A DNA stretch of 64,000 nucleotides. Source: Kitasatospora sp. NA04385. Its GTDB lineage: Bacteria; Actinomycetota; Actinomycetes; Streptomycetales; Streptomycetaceae. Positions 44,399 to 51,637 of the stretch are shown here, piece by piece (position 1 is the stretch's first letter; every line of letters begins with the position of its first letter). The stretch is from the NCBI RefSeq assembly GCF_013364235.1, contig NZ_CP054919.1:639570-703569 (forward strand), given 5' to 3'. The notes under the pieces were generated by a model that saw nothing but the letters and a program-made list of their open reading frames with translations, made no database searches and was not told where the DNA came from. A program made the position numbers and the translations under genes.

Positions 44399-45646
44399 TC
44401 AGCCGCGTTCGCGGCCGCGTCGGCGGAACTGGTCGAGGTACACCGCCGCGACCAGGACGACGCCGATCGCGACGTCCTGCCAGTACTGCTGGACGTCCAT
44501 GATGATCAGCCCGGTGGTGAGCACGGCGGGGATGAAGACGCCGATCACCGTGCCGAGCACGGTGCCGCGACCGCCGAAGAGGCTGGCGCCGCCGAGCACC
44601 ACGGCGGTGATGACCTTGAGGTTGTCGGTGGAGTGCCCGGCGATCGAGGTGGTGCCGAAGTAGGCCAGCCACATGGTGCTGCCGAGCCCGGAGAGCAGGC
44701 CGGTGAGGGCGTAGACCTTCACCAGGTGGCGGTCCACGTCGATGCCGACCCGGCGGGCGGCCTCCGGGTTGGAGCCGATGGCGTAGGTGTGGCGGCCGAA
44801 CCGGGTGCGGGCGAGGACCAGTCCGAACACCAGGGTGGTGGCGAAGGCGATGACGACCAGCCAGGGGACCTGGCCGAAGAGCTTGCCGAACCCGACGGCG
44901 TGCTGGAGCTTCCCGGAGACCGCGCCGGTCGGGTCCTGGCCCCCGGTGATGATCTGGGCGATGCCGAGGGCCGCACCGAACCCGCCGAGGGTGACGATCA
45001 GCGGCGGCACCTTCGCCTTCGCCACCAGCCACCCCTGCAGGGCGCCCCAGAGCAGCCCGGTGACCAGCGCGATCAGGGTGGAGACCGCGACGGTGCCCCA
45101 ACCGGCCTCCGCGCCGCCGTGGTGGATGGTGTACTCGGCCGAGAGCACGGCGGAGAGCACCAGGACCGAGCCGACCGACAGGTCGATCCCGGCGACGATG
45201 ACCACGTAGGTCATGCCGACGCCCAGGACCAGGTAGATCGCGGCGTTGGTGGCGATCTGGGTCAGGTCGTAGCGGGTCAGGAAGGTGTCGGGCCGGGCGA
45301 CGGTGAAGAACGCGACGAGCAGCAGCAGGACCCCGAAGGTCCACGCCTCGTTCACGGCGGCGAGTCGGCGCACCCAGCCGGGGAGGGCCCGGGTCGGTGA
45401 CGCGTCATCAGCTGTCACGTCACTGGTTGTCGCATCACCAACTGTCGTGTCACCAGTTGTCGCGCCATCGATTGTCGCGTCACCAGTTGTCGCGTCACCA
45501 GTTGCCGCGTCACCAGTTGTCACGTCACCAGTTGCCGCGTCACTAGCTGTCGCATCACTAGCTGTCGCATCACTAGTTGTCGCGTCATCGATTGACGCGT
45601 CACCAGTTGTCGCGTCACGGGCCTTGCCGGGCACCTGCGCACTCAC
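44399..45646 (-). CDS. Sugar ABC transporter permease (RbsC/FrcC-like) with repetitive N-terminus
   Basis: A 415-residue BPD_transp_2 permease. The membrane domain starts near residue 90 (VNEAWTFGVLLLLVAFF) and includes VGMTYVVIVAGIDLSVGSVLVLSAV, the family signature. Residues about 12-81 are an in-frame run of Asp-Ala-Thr-Thr-Gly pentapeptides from 14 copies of a 15-bp unit, with no counterpart in normal RbsC proteins. GTG 45646 overlaps the ATPase stop. If the repeat is a recent insertion, the original start could be a GTG or TTG nearer residue 80. Confidence 0.88.
   Translation of the reverse strand: MSAQVPGKARDATTGDASIDDATTSDATASDATASDAATGDVTTGDAATGDATTGDATIDGATTGDTTVGDATTSDVTADDASPTRALPGWVRRLAAVNEAWTFGVLLLLVAFFTVARPDTFLTRYDLTQIATNAAIYLVLGVGMTYVVIVAGIDLSVGSVLVLSAVLSAEYTIHHGGAEAGWGTVAVSTLIALVTGLLWGALQGWLVAKAKVPPLIVTLGGFGAALGIAQIITGGQDPTGAVSGKLQHAVGFGKLFGQVPWLVVIAFATTLVFGLVLARTRFGRHTYAIGSNPEAARRVGIDVDRHLVKVYALTGLLSGLGSTMWLAYFGTTSIAGHSTDNLKVITAVVLGGASLFGGRGTVLGTVIGVFIPAVLTTGLIIMDVQQYWQDVAIGVVLVAAVYLDQFRRRGRERG
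45404..45613. repeat. Fourteen-unit 15-bp in-frame tandem repeat
   Basis: Fourteen contiguous 15-bp units, typical form GTCACCAGTTGTCGC on the plus strand, within the permease coding region. Units 5 and 13 contain ATCGATTG, echoing the ATCGATG core of the 14-bp array at 30439-30718. The period keeps reading frame. Confidence 0.92.
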
Positions 45647-46503
45647 GCGGCACCGTCCTTTCCGAGGGTCGACCCAGCGGCGGCAGCCGGCCCAGACCCC
45701 GCCCCCGCCCCCGCCCCCGGCCCAGGCCCAGGCCCAGGCCCAGGCTCCAACGCGGAGTCGAGGGCCCCCGTCATCGCGCCGACGAGTTCCTCGACCGAGG
45801 TGGTGGCGGCGTCGAGGACGGCCACCCGCCGTCCCAGCCGCAGGACTTCGACCCGGTCGGCGACCGAGAGCACCTCCGGCATGTTGTGGCTGATCAGGAC
45901 GACGGAGACCCCGCGGTCGCGGACGCGTCTGATGGTCTCCAGCACCCGGCCGCGCTGGACCACGCCGAGGGCGGCCGTGGGTTCGTCCATGAAGATGACG
46001 CGGCCCGCGAAGGCGACGGCGCGGGCGACCGCCACCGACTGCCGCTGTCCGCCGGAGAGTGCGGCCACGGGGACGGTCACGTCCCGGAGGTCGACGCCGA
46101 GTTCGGCGAAGGCGGTGACGGCGGCGCGGCGCATCGCGGCGTTGTCGAGCACTCCGAGGCGGCCGAGCAGGCCGGGGCGGCGGAGTTCGCGGCCGAGGTG
46201 GAGGTTGGCGGCCGCGTCGAGGTCCTGGGCGAGGGCGAGGTCCTGGTAGACCGTCTCCACGCCGTGGCGCCGGGCGTCGAGCGGGCCGGTGAGCCGGACG
46301 GGGGTGCCGTCCACCAGGATCTCGCCGCCGTCGGGGGCGGTGGAGCCGGAGAGGGTCTTGACCAGGGTGCTCTTGCCGGCGCCGTTGTCGCCGATCAGCG
46401 CCACCACCTCGCCCGGGTGGACGGCGAAGTCGGCGCCCTGGAGGGCGTGCACCCGGCCGTAGTGCTTGCTCACCTTCCGTGCTTCCAGAAGGGGTTGGGA
46501 CAT
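45643..46503 (-). CDS. Sugar ABC transporter ATP-binding protein, single-domain FrcA-like
   Basis: A 286-residue ATPase with a single ABC domain, unlike the two-domain RbsA/MglA type. Walker A is GDNGAGKSTL, the signature is LSGGQRQSVAVARA, Walker B is VIFMDEPTAAL, and the switch His is in LISHNM. The length and VRLTGPLDARRHGVETVYQDLAL pattern resemble FrcA. A Pro-Gly-Ala repeat forms the tail. GGAGG sits upstream of ATG 46503. It is first in the operon; its promoter and LacI-type operator lie just upstream. Confidence 0.93.
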   Translation of the reverse strand: MSQPLLEARKVSKHYGRVHALQGADFAVHPGEVVALIGDNGAGKSTLVKTLSGSTAPDGGEILVDGTPVRLTGPLDARRHGVETVYQDLALAQDLDAAANLHLGRELRRPGLLGRLGVLDNAAMRRAAVTAFAELGVDLRDVTVPVAALSGGQRQSVAVARAVAFAGRVIFMDEPTAALGVVQRGRVLETIRRVRDRGVSVVLISHNMPEVLSVADRVEVLRLGRRVAVLDAATTSVEELVGAMTGALDSALEPGPGPGPGPGAGAGAGSGPAAAAGSTLGKDGAA

Positions 46504-46527
46504 CGAGCTGACCTCCGCGCCGCGATT

Positions 46528-46580
46528 GGTAACGTTCACCGAAGAGTTGGGAGTCTGATACCGCCGTGACGGCCTGTCAA
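46528..46580 (-). promoter_or_regulatory. Promoter and LacI-type operator of the ABC operon
   Basis: Reading the minus strand: -35 TTGACA (46580-46575), 17-bp spacer, -10 CAGACT (46557-46552), start near 46545, then the operator GGTGAACGTTACC (46540-46528) immediately downstream. A repressor there would block transcription in the way usual for LacI proteins. Confidence 0.72.
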
Positions 46581-46652
46581 TAGCTCCGGCACCACCTCCC
46601 GCCGAGCGTCAAATACCGGAAAAAACACCGGAGTTGACCTTGACGCCCAGCC

Positions 46653-46705
46653 TTGACGCGCACATCGCAGCGCCGGAACAATTCCATCCGCTCGGTAACG
46701 TTCAC
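46653..46705 (+). promoter_or_regulatory. Promoter and LacI-type operator of GH92
   Basis: A -35 TTGACG (46653-46658), 18-bp spacer and -10 AACAAT (46677-46682) put the start near 46689. The operator GGTAACGTTCAC at 46694-46705 follows at about +5. It is the same 12-mer, in the same position relative to the start, as at the divergent ABC promoter. Confidence 0.7.
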
Positions 46706-46729
46706 ATCGCTACCGGAAGGTGTTCCACG

Positions 46730-49700
46730 GTGTCCCTCCCCACTCGCAAGGCCCGTGCCGCCGTCGCGGTCGGCAGTCTGCTGCTCGCCGCCTTCGGCCC
46801 GGGAGCGGGAACGGCCCTCGCCGCCCCCGCATCCGCCCCCGCGTCCGACCCCGCGTCCGCCACCGCCCTCGCGTCCGCCACCGCGGCGGCGTCCAACCTC
46901 ACCCCGTACGTCGACCCGTTCATCGGGACCGACGACAGCAACGCACCCAACCCCGTCCCGGGCGGCGCCGGCGGCGCCACCTACCCGGGCGCGGTGGTGC
47001 CCTTCGGCGGGGTGCAGTTCAGCCCCGACACCCCGACGGCCTCGCCATCGGGGTACCGCTACTCCGACACCTCGATCGAGGACTTCAGCCTCACCCACTT
47101 CGACGGGGCCGGCTGCCCGAACAACGAGGACCTGCCGCTGCTGCCGGTCACCGGCGCGCTGGGCGCCTCGCCGGGCAGCAGTTGGACCGGCTACGCCTCG
47201 GGCTACACCAAGTCCAACGAGGCCGCCGCCCCCGGCTACTACAAGAACCGGCTGGACAAGTACGCCACCGACGTCGAGCTGACCGCGACCACCCGCACCG
47301 GCATGGGCAGGCTGACCTACCCGGCCACCAACGCCGCCCAGTTGCTGATCGCCACCGGCCGCAGCGCCACCGGCAACCGCAGCGGCTCGGTGAAGGTCAG
47401 CGGCTCGGAGGTGACCGGCAGCGTCACCGCCGGCGGCTTCTGCGGCTCCTCGAAGACCTACCAGATCTACTTCGACATCCGCTTCGACCGGGCCCCGACC
47501 GGCTTCGGCACCTGGTCCGGCGCCACCGTCAGCGCCGGTTCGGCGAGCGCGTCCGGCACCAACACCGGCGCCTACCTCACCTTCGACACCGGCGGCTCGC
47601 GGACGGTGCAGTTCAAGGTGGCGCTGAGCTACGTCAGCACCGCCAACGCCCAGGCCGACCTGACCGCCGAGAACAACGGCTGGGACTTCGCCGCGGTGCG
47701 CTCCGCCGCCGACGCCTCCTGGAACCAGGTCCTCAACCGGGCGCAGGTGAGCGGCGGTTCGGCCACCGACCTGAAGAAGTTCTACACCGCGCTGTACCAC
47801 GTCTTCCAGAGCCCGAACGTCGCCAGCGACGTCAACGGCGACTACCGCGGCTTCGACGGCGCGGTCCACAACTCCGCCCGCCCGGTCTACCAGAACTACT
47901 CCGGCTGGGACATCTACCGCTCCTGGGCGGCGCTGATCGCGCTGATCGCGCCGAACGAGGCCGCCGACATCGCCAACTCGATGGTGCTGGACGGCCAGCA
48001 GGGCGGCCTGCTGCCCAAGTGGTCGCAGCAGACCAACGAGGACTTCGTGATGACCGGCGACCCCGGCCCGATCATCGTCGCCAGCATGTACGCCTTCGGG
48101 GCCCGCGGCTTCGACACCGCCGCCGCGCTGGCGCTGATGAAGAAGTCCTCGAACGGCGGCACCGCGCAGGGCTCGCCGATCCGCGGCAACCAGGGCACCT
48201 ACACCAGCCTGCACTACATCCCCGGCGCGCCGTCCGACTCGCTGGAGTACTCGGCGTCCGACTTCGCCGTCGCCCAGTTCGCCAAGGCGCTCGGCAGCAC
48301 CGCGGACTACACCGACTTCATGACCCGGGCCCAGTGGTGGCGCAACACCTACGGCCCCGAGTCCGGCTACGTGCAGCCGCGCAACTCCGACGGCAGCTGG
48401 AAGTGGCCGCTGGACCCGGCCGCCCAGGCCGGCTTCACCGAGGGCAACGCCGCCCAGTACACCTGGATGGTCCCCTACGACTTCGCCGACCTGATCAACG
48501 ACATGGGCGGCCGGCAGACCGCCGTCCAGCGGCTCGACCACCACTTCACCCAGGTCAACGCCGGGCAGAGCCTGCCGTACTACTACATCGGCAACGAGCC
48601 CGAGCACGGCGTGCCGTGGGCCTACGACTACGCCCGGTACCCGGCCGGGGCCTCGGCGGCCGTGCGCAAGGTGATGGCCGAGTCCTTCACCACCGGCGCG
48701 GGCGGGCTGCCCGGCAACGACGACCTCGGGGCGACCTCCGCCTGGTACGTCTGGGCGGCCCTCGGCCTGTACCCGGCGACGCCCGGCGCCGACACCCTGG
48801 CCGTGCACGGGCCGTCCTTCCCGTCGGTGCTGATCCAGCGCCCGGGCGGCGACATCACCGTCAACGCGTCCGGCACCGGCTCCTACGTGCAGGGCCTGAA
48901 GGTGAACGGGACGGCCACCAGCCACACCTACCTGCGCTACCCGGACCTCGCGGCCGGCGGCACCCTCGACTTCACCATGGGGTCGGCGCCCAGCCCGAGT
49001 TGGGGCACCGGCGCGGACGACGTGCCGCCCTCCTTCCAGGACGGCGCGGGCGCGGTGCCCGCCGCCCCGGAGCTGGGCGCCGACCTGGCGCGCGGGAAGG
49101 CGACCAGTTCCTCGGCCGCGTGCGCCAGCGCCGAGGGCGCGGACAAGGCCGTCGACGGCAGCCTGCAGAACAACAGCAAGTGGTGCTCGAAGACGGCCGG
49201 GGCGAGCATCCAGGTCGACCTGGGCTCGGCGCAGCCGGTCGGTTCGGTGGTGCTGGAGCACGCCGGGCTCGGCGGTGAGAACACCGCCTGGAACACCGGC
49301 GCGTTCCAGGTGCAGACCAGCACCGACGGCACCACCTGGAGCACCGCCGCCACCGTCACGGGCTCGCGCTCCAGCCGCACCTACAGCCCGTTCGCGGTCC
49401 GCTCGGCCCGGTACGTGCGGGTGGTGGTCTCGGCCCCGACCAACAGCGGCAGTGACACCGCCACCCGGCTCTACGAGCTGGAGGTCCATGCCACCGGTCC
49501 GGGGGCCGGGTCCGGTCCGATCACCTCGGGCCTGAGCGGCGCGAAGTGCGTGGACGACTCCAACTCCGGTACCGCCAACGGCAACCCGGTGGTGCTGTGG
49601 GACTGCAACGGCAGCGGCGCGCAGCAGTGGACGTCCACCGGCGGCACCCTGCGGGCGCTCGGCAAGTGCCTGGACGTCACCTCCTCGGGCACCGCCGCCG

Positions 49701-49897
49701 GGACCCTGGTCCAGCTGTGGGACTGCAACGGCAGCGGGGCGCAGCAGTGGCAGGCCGTCAACGGCACGCTGGTGAACCCGAACTCCGGACGCTGCCTGGA
49801 CGTGCCGTCCTCCGACACCACCAACGGCGTGCGGCTCCAGATCTGGGACTGCAACGGGACCGCCGCCCAGAAGTGGAACCCGCCGGCCGCCGCGTAG
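46730..49897 (+). CDS. GH92 alpha-mannosidase with CBM32 and ricin (CBM13) domains
   Basis: A 1055-residue secreted enzyme. After the Sec signal (about residues 1-32) and an Ala/Ser/Pro linker, the GH92 region (about 57-760) shows NLTPYVDPFIGTDD, DFSLTHFDGAGC, GNAAQYTWMVPYD, YYIGNEPEHGVPW and the catalytic GNDDLGATSAWYVW. A galactose-binding-like F5/8 type C domain follows (about 785-925), then a ricin-type trefoil with three QxW repeats (about 935-1055). GH92 enzymes are calcium-dependent exo-alpha-mannosidases acting on alpha-1,2 and related links. GTG 46730 has GGAAGG upstream. A LacI operator precedes it. Confidence 0.92.
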   Translation: MSLPTRKARAAVAVGSLLLAAFGPGAGTALAAPASAPASDPASATALASATAAASNLTPYVDPFIGTDDSNAPNPVPGGAGGATYPGAVVPFGGVQFSPDTPTASPSGYRYSDTSIEDFSLTHFDGAGCPNNEDLPLLPVTGALGASPGSSWTGYASGYTKSNEAAAPGYYKNRLDKYATDVELTATTRTGMGRLTYPATNAAQLLIATGRSATGNRSGSVKVSGSEVTGSVTAGGFCGSSKTYQIYFDIRFDRAPTGFGTWSGATVSAGSASASGTNTGAYLTFDTGGSRTVQFKVALSYVSTANAQADLTAENNGWDFAAVRSAADASWNQVLNRAQVSGGSATDLKKFYTALYHVFQSPNVASDVNGDYRGFDGAVHNSARPVYQNYSGWDIYRSWAALIALIAPNEAADIANSMVLDGQQGGLLPKWSQQTNEDFVMTGDPGPIIVASMYAFGARGFDTAAALALMKKSSNGGTAQGSPIRGNQGTYTSLHYIPGAPSDSLEYSASDFAVAQFAKALGSTADYTDFMTRAQWWRNTYGPESGYVQPRNSDGSWKWPLDPAAQAGFTEGNAAQYTWMVPYDFADLINDMGGRQTAVQRLDHHFTQVNAGQSLPYYYIGNEPEHGVPWAYDYARYPAGASAAVRKVMAESFTTGAGGLPGNDDLGATSAWYVWAALGLYPATPGADTLAVHGPSFPSVLIQRPGGDITVNASGTGSYVQGLKVNGTATSHTYLRYPDLAAGGTLDFTMGSAPSPSWGTGADDVPPSFQDGAGAVPAAPELGADLARGKATSSSAACASAEGADKAVDGSLQNNSKWCSKTAGASIQVDLGSAQPVGSVVLEHAGLGGENTAWNTGAFQVQTSTDGTTWSTAATVTGSRSSRTYSPFAVRSARYVRVVVSAPTNSGSDTATRLYELEVHATGPGAGSGPITSGLSGAKCVDDSNSGTANGNPVVLWDCNGSGAQQWTSTGGTLRALGKCLDVTSSGTAAGTLVQLWDCNGSGAQQWQAVNGTLVNPNSGRCLDVPSSDTTNGVRLQIWDCNGTAAQKWNPPAAA

Positions 49898-49913
49898 CGG
49901 GGGCCCGTCGCTC

Positions 49914-49950
49914 CGGTGCCGTCCGCCCCTCGCGGGGGCGGACGGCACCG
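49914..49950. terminator. Strong bidirectional terminator between GH92 and GH76
   Basis: A 16-bp perfect stem (49914-49929 with 49935-49950) around the 5-base loop TCGCG, centred between two convergent genes. Confidence 0.85.
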
Positions 49951-49968
49951 CTGTTCGTGGTGCCACGG

Positions 49969-51417
49969 TCAGCCGGCGGCGTTGAGCAGGTCGAGGGCGC
50001 TCTGCTGGCAGCCGTAGTCGGTGCTGCCGGGGCCGCCCGCCCAGTGCGGGCCGTACTGGTCGAGCGGGTTGCGGTCCTTGGCAAAGGCGGAGTTCGCCCA
50101 GGCGGCGAGGGTCGGCGCGTAGGGGTGGTCGGACAGCTGGGTGTTGAGCCGGCCCAGGCCGCGGACGTAGGCGCCCTTGAAGGAGGGGCCGTCGCCGGTG
50201 CAGCCGTCGCCCTCGCCGGGTTCGCGCAGCACGCCGCCGCTGGTCAGCCGGGTGGTGGAGGCGTCGGCGAGGGTGCGGGCGGTGGTGAGCAGGTCGGCGT
50301 CGCCGGTGGCCCGGTACAGCTCGGTCAGGCCGCCGAGGATCACGCCCTGGTTGTACGTCCAGGTGCGCTGGCCGTTGTTGGCGCAGGCGTCGTTCAGGCC
50401 GTCGTTGACCAGGTGGTCGGCGTTGACCATGCCGCTGCCGCGGAACCAGTTCCACTCGTCGCGGGCCCGCTGGAGATAGGCGGTGTCGCCGGGGATGCGG
50501 TTGTGCAGGGCGGCGGTGAGCTGGAGGTAGAGCTCGTTGGTGACGGCGTTCTTGTAGGTGCCGTTCGTGTTCCAGCGCACCCCGCCGCCGCAGGTGCCGG
50601 TCCAGTTGGCGGTCATGTGGTCGGCGTCGGCGCGGGCGGTGGCCAGGTAGCGGCCGTCGCCGGTCAGGTCGTAGGCGGCCACCCAGGCCAGGCCCCACCA
50701 GCCGGTGTCGTCCAGGTACTCGTTGGTGAAGTTGCCGCCCTGCGCGTTGACGTTCTTGTCGTACGTCTCGGCGACGGCGTAGGTGTAGCTGCCCATGCCG
50801 CTGATCCGGGCGTTGTCGATGACGGCGGTGAGCGCGTTGGCGGAGGTCCACCAGCCGTTGCCGCCGAAGAGCTTGCTGGTGCGGTCGTAGGACATCATCA
50901 GCGCGGTGGCGGCGGCGGTGCGCCGGTCCCAGGCGTTCCAGGTGGTGCGCGCCCAGGGGGTGCAGGCGAGGGCGCCGCCGACCTGCCCGCAGGCCCGCAG
51001 CGCGCCGACCGCCCGGGTGTTCCAGTCGTCCACGTTGTACATCAGGGTGCGCCAGCCGGTGCCGCCCGCGGGCACCTTGGTGTCGCCGAGCTTGCTGCCG
51101 CCGGTCCAGGTCCGGCCGCCGTCCGTCGAGCGGTCCAGCCACACCTCGTCGCCGGCCGCGCCGCCGGTGATCGAGGCCCAGCCCATGGCGTCGGCGTCGT
51201 CGAAGTGCAGGACGAGCGTGCGGCCCGAGAGCGCCGCGGAGACCGGCTGCCGGTCCTGCGGGCTGAGCGCGGGGTCGCGGGTGTCGCAGTACTTGTTGCA
51301 GGTCGCGGCGGTGACGGCCGCAGCGGGGGCGGCGGTGAGGACGGTGCCGGGCAGGGTCGCGGCCAGGGCGGCGGCGGTGGCGAGCAGGGCGGCGCGCAGG
51401 GGGCGGGACACGGTCAC
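49969..51417 (-). CDS. GH76 family alpha-1,6-mannanase, secreted
   Basis: A 482-residue enzyme with a Sec signal (about residues 1-34). Residues about 40-165 form an extra beta-rich region with cysteines (CNKYCDTRDP, GWASITGGAAGDEVWLDRSTDGG) before the GH76 helical toroid (about 170-480). The toroid has the catalytic Asp pair in YLDDTGWWGLAW, the GGGVRWNTNGTYKNAVTNELY segment and TYNQGVILGGLTELY. GH76 enzymes cut the alpha-1,6 backbone of fungal mannan. GTG 51417 has AGGAG upstream. Last of three same-strand hydrolase genes. Confidence 0.92.
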   Translation of the reverse strand: MTVSRPLRAALLATAAALAATLPGTVLTAAPAAAVTAATCNKYCDTRDPALSPQDRQPVSAALSGRTLVLHFDDADAMGWASITGGAAGDEVWLDRSTDGGRTWTGGSKLGDTKVPAGGTGWRTLMYNVDDWNTRAVGALRACGQVGGALACTPWARTTWNAWDRRTAAATALMMSYDRTSKLFGGNGWWTSANALTAVIDNARISGMGSYTYAVAETYDKNVNAQGGNFTNEYLDDTGWWGLAWVAAYDLTGDGRYLATARADADHMTANWTGTCGGGVRWNTNGTYKNAVTNELYLQLTAALHNRIPGDTAYLQRARDEWNWFRGSGMVNADHLVNDGLNDACANNGQRTWTYNQGVILGGLTELYRATGDADLLTTARTLADASTTRLTSGGVLREPGEGDGCTGDGPSFKGAYVRGLGRLNTQLSDHPYAPTLAAWANSAFAKDRNPLDQYGPHWAGGPGSTDYGCQQSALDLLNAAG

Positions 51418-51541
51418 GGGAGGTCTCCTGGTGCTGCTGAGGAACGGGGGGACGGACGGAGGAACGCGGCGACGGCCGGGCCGGGGTCGGCCCGGCCGCG
51501 GCCGGTCGGTGCTGTGCGGAAGCGGTCGGTGCCGCGGGATC

Positions 51542-51637
51542 GGTCAGGGCGTCCAGAGGTCAGGGCGCCCAGAGGTCAGGACATCCAGGGGTCAGGGCGC
51601 CCAGGGGTCAGGGCGCCCAGAGGTCAGGGCGCCCAGG
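51542..51637. repeat. Six 16-bp tandem repeats running into the GH2 stop codon
   Basis: Six units of the form GGTCAGGGCGCCCAGN (51542-51637). The last unit contains the GH2 stop codon, so the gene's 3' end has been duplicated in tandem. Each unit has a GGGCGCCC or similar self-complementary core. Confidence 0.9.

Noticed and set aside
45404..45613. CRISPR-like or transcription-factor array in the permease
   Set aside because: Contiguous 15-bp units keep the reading frame and encode a continuous peptide; there are no spacers.
46577..51142. 1521-codon minus-strand open frame across GH92 and part of GH76
   Set aside because: Antisense to GH92 with low-complexity translation. The only real part of that stretch is GH76, in another frame.
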